From Acinetobacter indicus CIP 110367 (GTDB lineage Bacteria > Pseudomonadota > Gammaproteobacteria > Pseudomonadales > Moraxellaceae): 64,000 nucleotides of DNA. The notes below the pieces were generated by a model. That model saw only the letters and a program-made list of their open reading frames with translations, searched no databases and was not told the DNA's origin. The DNA lies in the NCBI RefSeq assembly GCF_000488255.1, contig NZ_KI530754.1, forward strand, positions 62,001-126,000. Direction: 5' to 3'. The position numbers and the translations under genes are program-made. Of this stretch, positions 37,012 to 47,111 are shown one piece after another. Within the stretch, counting starts at the first letter, position 1; each line of letters opens with the position of its first letter.

Positions 37012-38895
37012 CTAAGGTGATACCACTAAAATCGCCTTGATTAAGGTATAACCGGGTGTAGAGTTCACCTTTAACTCTGCACCTATCCGCGCCAGACGCA
37101 GCTTCATACTGCGTACGCCAATACTCATCCCATGATCGAGCACTCCATGGGTATCAAATCCAATTCCATCATCCTGAATACTTAAACATAAAGTCTGTTC
37201 ATCGGGAAAATCCAGTGTCACTTGCACATGCTTGGCCTGACTGTGCTTCACCACATTGGTCAGACTTTCTTCCAGCACCCGCATCAGGTTCAGACATTGC
37301 AGCGGTGTCGGTTGCACTACCCATTCACTGGCAATGTTCCAGGTGGCCCGCATCTCAACTTCATCCATGAGCTGGCTAAAACGATGACGCACCGGCGCAA
37401 TCCATAACACCGGCGTTTCCGGCACTTTGGCGCCAATTGAGGAGCCACTGTCAATAATTTGCCGCAAATCATCACGCAGTAATTTCAAAATCGACAGAAA
37501 CTGGCGGTTACTCATGGGCTGCTCGCTCTGATCAACCATAATCATTGAACGCACCAGCGAAGCACCCAGGCCATCATGCAAATCATGAGAGAGATGAATC
37601 CGCTCCTGCAAGCGCACATTTTCCAGTTCCAGATAATGCTTTTCCGACATGCTCTGTTTTAAGTCTTCACGAACCTCAAACACCCGGTATTCCAGTTGCT
37701 GGTTAAACTGCTCAATTTTCTGCATGCTTTTGGTGGTGCGAATCCCGAGAATTAATGCAATAAACAGCGTCACCACCGGTGAGGTATACGGCGATAAGGG
37801 CTTTAAATCGGTATCAAACGGCGCAGCCAACAGTGCAATATCTAAAGCGGCAAAGATAATAATCAGGCTTAAACAAATCACCAGCAGGATATTTTCTACC
37901 CGCGGCACGCGGAAGGTTAAACGCAGCAGATACAGGAAAACCCCGAAAAATAGCAGGCTATAGCCTAAAAATACCAACCCGAAAACGGTTTGTGCATAAT
38001 CGAGTGGCGTTACGAAAATGCCCAGAATCACCGCCACCGAACAGATAAAAGCGGTTTCTTCCAGTATCGGAAATTTTTTATCAACAAAACGTAGCAAATA
38101 GACAATGAACGACAGAATATACAGTACAAAAAAGGCGATATTGGCCTGTGCCGCCATCACGGTATTCGGGAAGGGATAAGTTTCTGTACTAATAATATTG
38201 GAGACGAATAACAGCCACAGCAAACAGCTTAAGGCAAACCAGCCATAACTAACTTCTTTACGCCGAAACAGCCAGATTACCAGACACAACACACCCAAGG
38301 TCGCCGATAAAATTGCATTAATCACAAATAAGGTACGGCGATCCCAGATCTGTTGCTGATATTCCGTATAACTGTTATAGACATTCTGGAAGGAAACATC
38401 ACCGAGACCGGCAGATTGAAAAGCATAGCCCCGCACATAAACTAAAATTTCATTCTGGTCATGACGCAGGCCGCTAATCGGTAAAATCCAGTAGCGTGGC
38501 ATATTCCAGCTTTTGGAGAGTGGTTCTTCCAGATGCCGGTTTGACCAGATTAAATCGCGGTTTAAAAACACCGCACCCGCACTATTTAAATAATTAATAG
38601 AAAATACAATCGACTGATCCAGCACGGCCGGTTCCTGACAGGACCAGTTCCAGACAATTTTGTACCACACCCCGCCGTTATAATCCGGCCAGCGCTCGTT
38701 CCAGCGATCAGGCAAAGTCACAGGTTGCCATCCTGTATGTGGATGGCTATGAATATCCGGTGTCTGTACGGTGCTGACCGACTGAATATTAACCTGACAA
38801 TACGGGTCTATGGCATAGCTTTGCTCTGCATACGCACTCGATAGACAAAGATAAAGACAACAGCCGCACCAAAACTGGAGCAATCTGTAGATCAT
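37012..38895 (-). CDS. Membrane histidine kinase of the NarX/LiaS class with periplasmic jelly-roll sensor
   Basis: The 627-residue kinase has a signal-like N-terminus, a periplasmic domain of about 160 residues resembling a galactose-binding jelly roll (WQPVTLPDRW, GGVWYKIVWN, FLNRDLIWSNRH, ILVYVRGY), seven or more membrane segments (about 185-400), a short coiled coil, and the HisKA_3 phospho-acceptor (HLSHDLHDGLGASLVRSM). The ATPase follows with EESLTNVVKHSQAKHV, DDGIGFD and GVRSMKLRLARIG. The stimulus is unknown. It follows the response-regulator gene with a four-base overlap, so the two form one transcript. Confidence 0.9.
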   Translation of the reverse strand: MIYRLLQFWCGCCLYLCLSSAYAEQSYAIDPYCQVNIQSVSTVQTPDIHSHPHTGWQPVTLPDRWNERWPDYNGGVWYKIVWNWSCQEPAVLDQSIVFSINYLNSAGAVFLNRDLIWSNRHLEEPLSKSWNMPRYWILPISGLRHDQNEILVYVRGYAFQSAGLGDVSFQNVYNSYTEYQQQIWDRRTLFVINAILSATLGVLCLVIWLFRRKEVSYGWFALSCLLWLLFVSNIISTETYPFPNTVMAAQANIAFFVLYILSFIVYLLRFVDKKFPILEETAFICSVAVILGIFVTPLDYAQTVFGLVFLGYSLLFFGVFLYLLRLTFRVPRVENILLVICLSLIIIFAALDIALLAAPFDTDLKPLSPYTSPVVTLFIALILGIRTTKSMQKIEQFNQQLEYRVFEVREDLKQSMSEKHYLELENVRLQERIHLSHDLHDGLGASLVRSMIMVDQSEQPMSNRQFLSILKLLRDDLRQIIDSGSSIGAKVPETPVLWIAPVRHRFSQLMDEVEMRATWNIASEWVVQPTPLQCLNLMRVLEESLTNVVKHSQAKHVQVTLDFPDEQTLCLSIQDDGIGFDTHGVLDHGMSIGVRSMKLRLARIGAELKVNSTPGYTLIKAILVVSP

Positions 38896-39578
38896 AAAAT
38901 GCCTAATGAGCGCGCTGTACTGACTGCCTTGGTGCGTTTACTCACCGAGAGCTTGCGATAAATATGCTTGATATGACTTTCCACGGTATAGCGCGACACA
39001 AACAGCTGCTCGGCAATTTCCCGGTTACTCAGGCCCTGCGCGACCAGATTTAGAATTTCATGTTCACGGTTGGTCAGTTGTTCAATATCTTCATCGGGCT
39101 GTTTAAACGGCTTGGCAATTTCCTGTGGTTTCTGTACTGAAATCTGCGACAGTATTTCCCGGGCAATAAAGGGATCAATCGGTGCGCCGCCTCTTAAAAT
39201 ACTGCGAATGGCCATGATCACTTCAGTATCGTCGCGTTCTTTTAACACATAACCGGTAGCGCCCGCCTGAATGGCCGAAAACAGGCTGTTTTGCGTACTC
39301 CAGGCCGAAATCACCAAAATTAGTACACTGCTGTCTTTGGCCCGAAGCTGTTCAATCAGTTCAATTCCATTGCCATCTGGCAACCCCAAATCGACCAGCG
39401 CCAAAGACACCGGCTGTTCTTCAATTTTCTGTAATGCTGCTTTTAAATGGCTAACAAAAATCAGCATGTCATTGCTGTAGCCCATTTCAAGGAGGATATG
39501 TCTGAGGCGTGACTGAATCATGGGTTCATCTTCCACAATCAGCACAGGGGCCGGTAATATTGATTCTGTAATGTCCAC
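38892..39578 (-). CDS. NarL/LuxR-family response regulator
   Basis: The 228-residue protein has an N-terminal receiver domain (PVLIVEDEPMIQSRL, phospho-acceptor aspartate in LALVDLGLPDG, YVLKERDD with the conserved lysine) and a C-terminal LuxR helix-turn-helix (LTNREHEILNLVAQGLSNREIAEQLFVSRYTVESHIKHIYRKL). The start is likely GTG at 39578 (GGGGAAG upstream); a TTG frame from 39605 is longer. The target genes are not known; the facing FMN glutamate-synthase-like gene shares its promoter region and is one candidate. Confidence 0.92.
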   Translation of the reverse strand: MDITESILPAPVLIVEDEPMIQSRLRHILLEMGYSNDMLIFVSHLKAALQKIEEQPVSLALVDLGLPDGNGIELIEQLRAKDSSVLILVISAWSTQNSLFSAIQAGATGYVLKERDDTEVIMAIRSILRGGAPIDPFIAREILSQISVQKPQEIAKPFKQPDEDIEQLTNREHEILNLVAQGLSNREIAEQLFVSRYTVESHIKHIYRKLSVSKRTKAVSTARSLGIL

Positions 39579-39840
39579 TGTCTTCCCCGATCTTTTAACT
39601 TTCAATATAGCGATATTATTAAACGGTTCTCTATCCCTAGAATTAAGGAATTTCAGAGTGTTAGCACTGTTATTTTTATGATTTCAGCATAGCAGCTATT
39701 TTTTAATTTTTATAGATTTTATTGCTCATTTTTAAGCTGTGCTAAAGCCCTTGCCAAATTTCACAAATCATTACTTGTATGCCCTATTCAGAATCTGCAC
39801 AGTAATACTAGATTGAATTCGCAATGGAAAAATCATAATA

Positions 39841-41511
39841 ATGCCAAGTCCAGCCCAAGCCATTCGCCATAAACTTTTAAATACTTTTTTCTCCCGTCAC
39901 TCGGTCTGGTTTGCCTGTATTTTAATTGCGCTGGGCATTACATGGCTTAGGCTATTTTATGAGCCACATTATATTTATTATTTTCTGTCCGATGGCGTAA
40001 TTAACTCGCTCTGGCTGATCACCACGCTGCTGAGTCTGGTCGGTCTGTATGATGTCATTCAGACCAAGCATTCCATTCTGAAAAACTACCCGATTATGGG
40101 GCATTTCCGGTTTATTTTTGAAGATTTCCGCCCCGAAATTCGCCAGTATTTTATTGAGGCCGATCAGGATGCCCAGCCTTTTTCCCGCATGCAGCGCAGT
40201 CTGGTCTATCAACGTGCCAAAAATGAAAATGCCGATAAACCTTTTGGTTCGATTTTGGATGTGTACGAAGCCGACTACCGTTTTATTGTGCATTCCTTGC
40301 GCCCCTGCCCACCGGCTGATCCGAAAACCTTTCGGATTCATATTGGCAATGAACAATGCAGCCAGCCTTATAGCGCGTCGATTTTAAATATTTCTGCCAT
40401 GAGTTTTGGCAGCCTGAGTGCCAATGCCATCCGTGCCTTAAATAAAGGTGCCAAACTCGGTGGCTTTTATCATGACACCGGTGAAGGCAGCCTTAGCCCG
40501 TATCATCTGGAATATGGCGGCGATATTGTCTGGCAAATTGCCAGTGGCTACTTTGGTTGCCGCACCGCAGAAGGTTTATTTGATCCGGAAAAATTTGCCC
40601 GTCAGGCCGGTAATCCGAATATCAAGATGATTGAACTCAAGCTTTCCCAAGGTGCCAAGCCGGGCCATGGCGGTATTTTACCGAAACATAAAATTTCAGA
40701 AGAAATCTCGCAGATTCGTGGCGTGCCGCGTGACCGCGATTGTGTGTCACCTTCACGCCATCCTAGTTTTAGCACCCCAATTGAAATGCTGCAATTTTTA
40801 CAGCAGTTACGCGATTTATCGGGCGGTAAACCGGTGGGTTTTAAACTATGTATTGGTCAGCCCTGGCAATTTATGAGTATCGTCAAAGCCATGCTGGTGA
40901 CCAAAATTGTGCCTGACTTTATTGTGGTGGATGGCTCGGAAGGCGGTACCGGAGCCTCCCCGATTGAGTTTAGTGACTATATTGGTACGCCGCTGCGTGA
41001 AGGCTTACTATTTGTGCATAACACTTTGGTTGGCGCCGGCCTGCGCAGTAAAATCAAGCTCGGGGCGAGTGGTAAAATTATCAGTGCCTTTGATATTGCC
41101 AGTACCTTTGCCTTAGGCGCAGACTGGGTCAATTCCGCTCGCGGTTTTATGTTTGCTGTCGGCTGTATTCAGGCACAAAGCTGCCATACCAACCAATGTC
41201 CGGTCGGTGTCGCCACCCAGGATAAAGACCGTCAAAAAGCGCTGCATGTGCCCTCCAAAGCAGAACGGGTCTATAACTTCCATAAAAATACCATGCATGC
41301 CCTGTCGGAAATGATTGCGGCAGCCGGTTTAAAACACCCGGCCGATATTCGTGCCCATCATCTGGCGCAGCGAATTAACGACCGGGAAATTAAAAACTAT
41401 GCCCAGCTGCATTTCTGGCTCAAAGAAGGCGAATTACTGAGCTGTGAAAATAAAGATGAAGAAAACTTTTATTTTCGCATGTGGAATTTGGCCAAAGCGG
41501 AAGAATTTTAA
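39841..41511 (+). CDS. Membrane-anchored FMN glutamate-synthase-like protein
   Basis: The 556-residue protein is of the FMN-binding glutamate synthase family, without the amidotransferase domain. Two N-terminal membrane segments (FACILIALGITWLRLFYEPHYIYYF and SLWLITTLLSLVGLY) are followed by the synthase barrel: ISAMSFGSLSANAIRALNKGAKLGG, GEGSLSPYHL, KLSQGAKPGHGGILP, VVDGSEGGTGASP and a cysteine cluster CIQAQSCHTNQCPVGVATQD. The cluster is the usual 3Fe-4S site. The true substrate in this subfamily is unclear. It is divergent from the two-component operon across 262 bases. Confidence 0.88.
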   Translation: MPSPAQAIRHKLLNTFFSRHSVWFACILIALGITWLRLFYEPHYIYYFLSDGVINSLWLITTLLSLVGLYDVIQTKHSILKNYPIMGHFRFIFEDFRPEIRQYFIEADQDAQPFSRMQRSLVYQRAKNENADKPFGSILDVYEADYRFIVHSLRPCPPADPKTFRIHIGNEQCSQPYSASILNISAMSFGSLSANAIRALNKGAKLGGFYHDTGEGSLSPYHLEYGGDIVWQIASGYFGCRTAEGLFDPEKFARQAGNPNIKMIELKLSQGAKPGHGGILPKHKISEEISQIRGVPRDRDCVSPSRHPSFSTPIEMLQFLQQLRDLSGGKPVGFKLCIGQPWQFMSIVKAMLVTKIVPDFIVVDGSEGGTGASPIEFSDYIGTPLREGLLFVHNTLVGAGLRSKIKLGASGKIISAFDIASTFALGADWVNSARGFMFAVGCIQAQSCHTNQCPVGVATQDKDRQKALHVPSKAERVYNFHKNTMHALSEMIAAAGLKHPADIRAHHLAQRINDREIKNYAQLHFWLKEGELLSCENKDEENFYFRMWNLAKAEEF

Positions 41512-41536
41512 AAAAGAGGCACCCGCCTCTTTTTTA
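41510..41536. terminator. Bidirectional terminator after the glutamate-synthase-like gene
   Basis: AAAAAGAGGC (41511-41520) pairs with GCCTCTTTTT (41525-41534) around ACCC. It separates two convergent genes and suits both. Confidence 0.9.
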
Positions 41537-41552
41537 TGAAATGGAGGAAAGC

Positions 41553-42596
41553 TTAATAATAAGTCTTGGAATTCGAAGCATGCAAAAAGGCTGGAATCAA
41601 ACCGGTTAAGGCCGCACGAATATCCGGGCGCTCATTAATCAGTTGATGTGACCCTTCTTCCAGCATCAGCAAGGTTTGCAGGCGGAATTTACGCCGGATA
41701 AACTCGATGTTATAGCGCCAGTCCACAGTCTGATCCTGCGCGCCCTGGGCCAGCCACACCGGAATCCGGCACGCTGGTCGCTGCTCCATTTCCAGCATCC
41801 ATTTGGACATGGCCAGAATCCAGTCCATGCCCATCATGCGTGGTTGTAACGGATCTTTTAAGCGCACAAAACGCAAAAATTCCGGGTTATGGTTATTGCG
41901 TCTGAAATGGCGTGGCACTTCGCGTTTAATCCGGCGGATAATCCCAAGGCCCACTGAATTATGCCACCAGGCACTTTTGGCCGGACGGATGAGAGGTGAC
42001 AGTAACAGCACCCGCTCAACAAACGGATTCTCCCGGCGCTCGGCAAATTCCAGTAAATGATGCATCCAGATCGCACCACCGGTACTTTGCCCTACCCCTA
42101 GCCAAGGCTTAGGCAATTGATCGGCATTGCGCACATATTGGTAAATGGCGTGTAGCACCTGCTGGTAATGATCAAAATTCTGGATACTGGCGGGCGAGCC
42201 ATTACTTAAACCATGGCCGGGCAAATCATAAGTCAAGACACTAAAGCCCTGCTCCAGAATTTCTTTGACAATCGGCTGATAAATGCCGCTGTGCTCCAGA
42301 TAGCCATGCAGTAAAAACACCGTACCTTTGCTTTTTTCCAGCTTGCCCGCTTCAAGTTTAGGCTGAAATACCTGCACATGCAGTTTAAACAGTGGCATTT
42401 GCACATAACCCTGCCAATGCTCGCACTCTAAGCTGTCAAAACCGTAAAGCTGACGATAGGCCTGAATATCTACCGTGGGCGCATAAGGCCGGTTCAGGTT
42501 TAAAGGCTCCAGCACCTGCGGCGTGGTATCGCGGCTAGGAACCGGTAAATCCAGCTGTTTCAGCACACTCGGATTTAAAAACGGGATATTCGGCAT
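41553..42596 (-). CDS. Monoacylglycerol-lipase-like alpha/beta hydrolase
   Basis: The 347-residue protein has the Hydrolase_4 (lysophospholipase/monoacylglycerol lipase) pattern: oxyanion LLHGYLEHSGIY, YDLPGHGLSNG, nucleophile in GVGQSTGG, the aspartate in QGAQDQTVDW and histidine in EEGSHQLINE. It probably acts on lipid esters in the cytoplasm. It is the last gene of a four-gene run (phosphatase, murB, DUF218 protein, hydrolase), its ATG overlapping the stop of the gene before by one base. Confidence 0.86.
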   Translation of the reverse strand: MPNIPFLNPSVLKQLDLPVPSRDTTPQVLEPLNLNRPYAPTVDIQAYRQLYGFDSLECEHWQGYVQMPLFKLHVQVFQPKLEAGKLEKSKGTVFLLHGYLEHSGIYQPIVKEILEQGFSVLTYDLPGHGLSNGSPASIQNFDHYQQVLHAIYQYVRNADQLPKPWLGVGQSTGGAIWMHHLLEFAERRENPFVERVLLLSPLIRPAKSAWWHNSVGLGIIRRIKREVPRHFRRNNHNPEFLRFVRLKDPLQPRMMGMDWILAMSKWMLEMEQRPACRIPVWLAQGAQDQTVDWRYNIEFIRRKFRLQTLLMLEEGSHQLINERPDIRAALTGLIPAFLHASNSKTYY

Positions 42597-43723
42597 TATG
42601 GCACCTCCCGGCAGTCGCTCGAACCAAACAGCATATCGCGGATGGTGGCCAGCATTTCATAATTGGCACGGCGGCTATGATCATAGTTCTGCTCACTAGG
42701 CTGCCATTGGGTTAACTCGGTTGGAATTGGCGCGACCACCGGCACGGTTTCAATGCCGTTTAAGGCAAACAAACGGCGTGTGCGCGGCATGTGATATTGA
42801 TCGGTGATTAAAATCACCGTTGGTGCGCCGCCTTTTTTCTGTAGCAGCAAGGAACTAAAACGCGAGTTTTCACAGGTGTTCATACTGCGATCTTCCAGCA
42901 AGTTGGCTTCAACCCCGCGTTCTGCCAGCCATTTCTGCATATAAGGTGCTTCAACACCGCTCAGCACAATGGGTAATTTATACTGTTTTTCAATTTCTAA
43001 GGTTTTTTCTAAACGTAGTCGTGTGTAGTTATTCACAATAATATCTTTTTGATTTTCATGTAAGGTCAGACCGCCGCCCAGAACCACAATTGCATACGGC
43101 TGGGAAGTTATTTGCGGCTTCTGGCTATTTTGTTGTTGAATCAGTGCGATATCCTGAAAAATTTCTTCATCAACCGGTACGGTTTCAACCGCTGCCACTT
43201 CATGGGTTCTTAAAAATTTCAGATACTGTTCCATTAGGGCCTGATTTTCAGAGCTGTCTAACTCCAATAAATCCTGTAACTGCTGTGAAGGCTGTGCAAG
43301 TTGCGCCTCAGATGCGGAAACATCGGCCAGCAATGGAATTTGCGGTGTGCTGTCCTGCTCTTGTTCCTGCTGACTGCGCTGCTCATCCTGAATTAAAGCC
43401 TGCAAGGCTTTATAGCGTGCCTGAATGATGGTGAGATTCTGTGAATTTTTGGCCTGAATCTCTTCTTCCATCACTTTTAAATAAGCTTGCCGGGCAATCC
43501 ACAAATTCGAGCCAGGTTCCAGATTTTCCTGATCGGTCAGTGCCCCCATCTGCTGGCTTTGTGCAGCCACTTCATTGACCTCCACCGGCACAATGGTATT
43601 CAGCACTTTAATCACAAACTTGGAATAAAACGGCGAATAAATAAAAACCACCAGACAGCCCATCAGCACAAATAGCACAGCCGCCATTTGTACGATACGC
43701 ACCATCCAGTGAGTTCTATTCAT
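42596..43723 (-). CDS. DUF218 (YdcF/SanA/ElyC-like) membrane protein
   Basis: The 375-residue protein has one N-terminal membrane segment (IVQMAAVLFVLMGCLVVFIYSPFY), a long Gln/Glu-rich middle that is likely disordered (about residues 60-190), and a C-terminal DUF218 domain with AIVVLGGGLT, PIVLSGVEAP, CENSRFSSLLL, ILITDQYHMPRTRRLF and a NYEMLAT end. Family members such as ElyC and SanA influence envelope integrity and peptidoglycan precursors. The position directly after murB supports a cell-wall role. The stop overlaps the next start. Confidence 0.83.
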   Translation of the reverse strand: MNRTHWMVRIVQMAAVLFVLMGCLVVFIYSPFYSKFVIKVLNTIVPVEVNEVAAQSQQMGALTDQENLEPGSNLWIARQAYLKVMEEEIQAKNSQNLTIIQARYKALQALIQDEQRSQQEQEQDSTPQIPLLADVSASEAQLAQPSQQLQDLLELDSSENQALMEQYLKFLRTHEVAAVETVPVDEEIFQDIALIQQQNSQKPQITSQPYAIVVLGGGLTLHENQKDIIVNNYTRLRLEKTLEIEKQYKLPIVLSGVEAPYMQKWLAERGVEANLLEDRSMNTCENSRFSSLLLQKKGGAPTVILITDQYHMPRTRRLFALNGIETVPVVAPIPTELTQWQPSEQNYDHSRRANYEMLATIRDMLFGSSDCREVP

Positions 43724-43738
43724 AAATGTCTAACCTGA

Positions 43739-44776
43739 TTAAAAGGTATTGTGGGGAATAATCAGCCCGGCGTCATTAAACAGCACCGGTTCTGGTTCTA
43801 AGTGTATCCCAAATTTTTGGTACACGTCCTGCTGTACTGCCTGATATGTTGCCTGAACATCGGCCAGGGTCGCATTGGCATAATTGACAAGCACCAGTGC
43901 CTGCTTGTGAAACATACCGACCATGCCCAGCTGCTTCCCTTTCCAGCCAGCCTGATCAATAAGCCAGCCAGCTGCAATTTTGACCTGACCTTCGGGTTGC
44001 GGATAATGCGGCATGTTCGGGAACTGAATCGCCAGCTGTTCATAGACCGCGGCAGTCACCACCGGATTTTTAAAGAAGCTGCCGACATTTGGAAATTGCT
44101 GCGGATCTGGCAGTTTACTTTGACGGATCTGGATCACTTGGCGTTGCAGGTTTTCAGCGGTTTGCTCATCACCCACAGCGGTTTTTAAATCGCCATAATT
44201 CAGTTTCAAGTCCGGTTGTTTCCGTAGCTTGAATGTGACATGGGTGATGATATAGCGGTTCGGATTTTCTTTGAAAATACTGTGGCGATAGGCAAAATGG
44301 CAGTCACTGGCCAGAATTGAATTAAACTGGCCGTTATAACGGTCATAAACCTGTACCGATTCAATAAATTCACCAACCTCAACCCCATAAGCGCCAATAT
44401 TCTGTACCGGTGATGCACCGACCAGACCGGGAATTAAAGCCAGATTTTGCAGGCCAAATAACTGCTGCGTGGTGGTCCAGAGCACAAAATCATGCCAGAC
44501 CTGCCCCGCACCGACGCGAATGGTGCTGAAATTGTCATCTTCATTCAGGAATTCAATGCCCTGAATATCCATATGTAACACCAGCGCCTGAATCTGCTCT
44601 GGCAGCAGCATATTACTGCCGCCCGATAAAATCAGCACATTCAGCTGCTGCAACTTGGCATAATTTAAGGCCGCAATTAAATCATCGGTGGAATGCACCT
44701 TAATATAATGAGACGCATTTGCAGCCAGATTTAAGGTATTAAAAGGCTTAAGCTGGACCTGATGTTGAATGTTCAT
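43739..44776 (-). CDS. murB: UDP-N-acetylenolpyruvoylglucosamine reductase
   Basis: The 345-residue flavoenzyme makes UDP-N-acetylmuramate for peptidoglycan. FAD-binding features are [12 protein letters not shown] and [21 protein letters not shown]; the catalytic serine is in [12 protein letters not shown] and the glutamate near the C-terminus in EPEPVLF. It is the longer type I form as in E. coli (342 residues). It follows the low-molecular-weight phosphatase gene by 15 bases and precedes the DUF218 gene by 15 bases, so these are co-transcribed. Confidence 0.96.
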   Translation of the reverse strand: MNIQHQVQLKPFNTLNLAANASHYIKVHSTDDLIAALNYAKLQQLNVLILSGGSNMLLPEQIQALVLHMDIQGIEFLNEDDNFSTIRVGAGQVWHDFVLWTTTQQLFGLQNLALIPGLVGASPVQNIGAYGVEVGEFIESVQVYDRYNGQFNSILASDCHFAYRHSIFKENPNRYIITHVTFKLRKQPDLKLNYGDLKTAVGDEQTAENLQRQVIQIRQSKLPDPQQFPNVGSFFKNPVVTAAVYEQLAIQFPNMPHYPQPEGQVKIAAGWLIDQAGWKGKQLGMVGMFHKQALVLVNYANATLADVQATYQAVQQDVYQKFGIHLEPEPVLFNDAGLIIPHNTF

Positions 44777-44791
44777 ATTCTTAAACCTGAT

Positions 44792-45298
44792 TTAAGCCAA
44801 TTCTGTTTTTAAAATATTGATCCAGGCCTGTGCGCTGGACTCACACTGATCCAGCACGCGTTCAAAGCCATCGGCTTCGCCATAATAAGGATCAGGCACT
44901 TCATGACGTGGATATTGTGGATCATGTTCGCTCATTAGCGCCACTTTTGCACGTAGCAGTTCTGCACCATATTCTTCGGCCGCATGATGCTTTAAATGCT
45001 GAATATTTTGCAGGTTTTCCTGATCCATCGCCAGAATCAGATCAAAATCCAGAAAATCGCGCGTGGTTAACTGACGGGCACGCAAGGCAGATAAATCATA
45101 GCCACGCTGCAAGGCATGTTGCTGGCTGCGCGCATCGGGCGCTTTGCCCGGATGATAATTACTGGTGCCGGCAGAATCGACCCAGATATTCAGTTGCTGT
45201 GCATCACAATAATGTCTGAACACCACTTCCGCGGTAGGTGAACGGCAGATATTGCCCAAACAGACACATAACACCTTGTATGGCGTTCTGGATGACAT
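44792..45298 (-). CDS. Low-molecular-weight protein-tyrosine phosphatase
   Basis: The 168-residue enzyme has the P-loop Cys13-LGNIC-Arg19 (CX5R) near the N-terminus and the acid DPYYG motif near the C-terminus (VPDPYYGEADGF). It removes phosphate from tyrosine residues in the cytoplasm. In Gram-negatives, relatives such as Wzb control capsule kinases, but none is found here, and its place ahead of murB suggests a general role. It is the first gene of the four-gene run. Confidence 0.93.
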   Translation of the reverse strand: MSSRTPYKVLCVCLGNICRSPTAEVVFRHYCDAQQLNIWVDSAGTSNYHPGKAPDARSQQHALQRGYDLSALRARQLTTRDFLDFDLILAMDQENLQNIQHLKHHAAEEYGAELLRAKVALMSEHDPQYPRHEVPDPYYGEADGFERVLDQCESSAQAWINILKTELA

Positions 45299-45416
45299 AA
45301 CAACCTCAAAACTGCTTTCTTTTAAAGTGTCTTATGTTAAGTTATTTGCAGGATGAATCCTATATTGTCACTATAGATAAATGTTGATTTAAGTATAAAA
45401 ATTAAGGATAAAGCGT

Positions 45417-46577
45417 ATGAGCCCATTTCAATTCCAGACTGTGCCCAACATTATTGCCGGACTGGGCAGCATCCAACAGCTCAAAGCCCTCCTGACTGAA
45501 CAGAACAATCAACGTGTGCTGCTGGTGACCGATCCGGGAATGGTGCAATTACAATTGCATGCACCTGTTTTGGAAACTCTCGAAGCTGCCGAATGTGATT
45601 ACCGCATTTATGCCAGCGTACAGGCCGATCCACCGGAACATATTGTGCTGGAAGCCGCCGAATTCGCCCGGCAAAACCAGATAGATACAGTCATTGGTTT
45701 TGGGGGTGGCAGCTCGCTGGATGTGGCCAAAATTATTGCCCTGCTGGCCCATCCTGAACAAAAACAGCAATTGCATGAGATGTATGGCGTCAATCAGGCG
45801 CAAAAACCGCGTTTGCCTCTTATTCTAATTCCAACCACGGCCGGCACCGGCTCGGAAGTCACGCCCATTTCCATTGTCACCACCGGCGAAACCACCAAAA
45901 CCGGCATTGTATCTGCTGCCCTATATGCCGATGTCACCATTTTAGATGCCAACTTTACCCAAAACCTGCCGGCGCACATTACGGCCGCCACCGGTATTGA
46001 TGCAATGGTACATGCCATTGAAGCCTATACCTCCAAACACAAAAAGAACTTTTATGCCGATATGCTGGCGATTCAGGCACTTAAACTGCTGAACCAGAAT
46101 CTGCATCTGGTGCTAAAAGATGGTAACAACATGGAAGCCCGTCAGAATATGCTGGTCGGCTCGATGCTGGCCGGACAGGCCTTTGCCAATGCACCGGTGG
46201 CAGCAGTCCATGCACTGGCCTATCCGCTGGGTGGACATTTTCATTTGTCGCATGGGCACAGCAATGCGCTGGTCTTAACCGAAGTGCTGAAATTTAATGC
46301 ACCAGCCGCCAAGCAGCAGTATGCCGAATTGATGACCTTGCTCGACCCATCCAGCAAAGGCTGTGTAGATGGCTTGTGTGATCTGTTTATTGACCACATG
46401 CAAAACTATCTGGACCGCAGTGGTCTGACCTTAAAACTGAATGCCCTGAATGTACCTGAAAACATGCTGGAACAGCTGGCCGAGGATGCCATGTTACAAA
46501 CCCGCCTGCTGCAAAATAATCCACGCGACATGGAAAAACAGGATGCGCTGGCCATCTATCAGGCGATTTATCAATAA
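45417..46577 (+). CDS. Iron-containing alcohol dehydrogenase
   Basis: The 386-residue protein is a group III, metal-dependent alcohol dehydrogenase. NAD binding is by VIGFGGGSSLDVAKIIALL and IPTTAGTGSEVTPISIVT; the metal is held by the aspartate in TGIDAMVHAIEAY and histidines in VHALAYPLGGHFHLSHGHSNA. The substrate (short-chain alcohol, 1,3-propanediol or a hydroxy acid) cannot be told. AAGGA lies eight bases before the ATG. The thioesterase follows 72 bases later and may be in the same transcript. Confidence 0.9.
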   Translation: MSPFQFQTVPNIIAGLGSIQQLKALLTEQNNQRVLLVTDPGMVQLQLHAPVLETLEAAECDYRIYASVQADPPEHIVLEAAEFARQNQIDTVIGFGGGSSLDVAKIIALLAHPEQKQQLHEMYGVNQAQKPRLPLILIPTTAGTGSEVTPISIVTTGETTKTGIVSAALYADVTILDANFTQNLPAHITAATGIDAMVHAIEAYTSKHKKNFYADMLAIQALKLLNQNLHLVLKDGNNMEARQNMLVGSMLAGQAFANAPVAAVHALAYPLGGHFHLSHGHSNALVLTEVLKFNAPAAKQQYAELMTLLDPSSKGCVDGLCDLFIDHMQNYLDRSGLTLKLNALNVPENMLEQLAEDAMLQTRLLQNNPRDMEKQDALAIYQAIYQ

Positions 46578-46649
46578 GGCTGAAGCTATTTAAAGTTGTG
46601 GTAAATCAAAAATATAAATTTTCGATCTATTCAGGGATGACGTCTTTTT

Positions 46650-47087
46650 ATGAAACCGGTAGCCAAAACCCGCGATCAATATACCTTCTTTTTACCGATT
46701 CAAACCCGCTGGTCAGACAACGACATGTATGGTCATGTCAATAATGTCATGTATTACAGCTACTTCGATACCGCTGCCAATGCGCTGCTGATTGAGAAAG
46801 CCGGACTGAATATTCATCAGGCCGAGATTATGGGGCTGGTGGTAGACTCTGGCTGCAGCTTTTTAGCCGAGCTGAGTTATCCGGAAGTGATTGAGGTCGG
46901 TGTGGCGATTGCAGCGCTGGGCAACAGTTCACTAAAATATGATCTGGCGATTTTCAAGCAGCATCAGCAGCAGGCTTCAGCTCAAGGACATATGGTGCAT
47001 GTTTTTGTCGATGCGCAGCAACGTAAAAGCACCCCGATTCCAAGCGAAATGCGGGATGCCCTGTTACCTTATCTGCGTTCTCAGTAA
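46650..47087 (+). CDS. Hot-dog acyl-CoA thioesterase (YbgC/4HBT-like)
   Basis: The 145-residue protein has the 4-hydroxybenzoyl-CoA thioesterase fold with the active-site stretch TRWSDNDMYGHVNNVMYYSYFDTA (the second Asp in SDNDMYGHVNN is the nucleophile position). It hydrolyses acyl-CoA esters in the cytoplasm. An AGGGATGAC sequence lies ahead of the ATG. It ends 24 bases before the convergent end of dnaX, with no terminator hairpin in between. Confidence 0.88.
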   Translation: MKPVAKTRDQYTFFLPIQTRWSDNDMYGHVNNVMYYSYFDTAANALLIEKAGLNIHQAEIMGLVVDSGCSFLAELSYPEVIEVGVAIAALGNSSLKYDLAIFKQHQQQASAQGHMVHVFVDAQQRKSTPIPSEMRDALLPYLRSQ

Positions 47088-47111
47088 ACGGTTGAAATGG
47101 TCTGACGGTGG

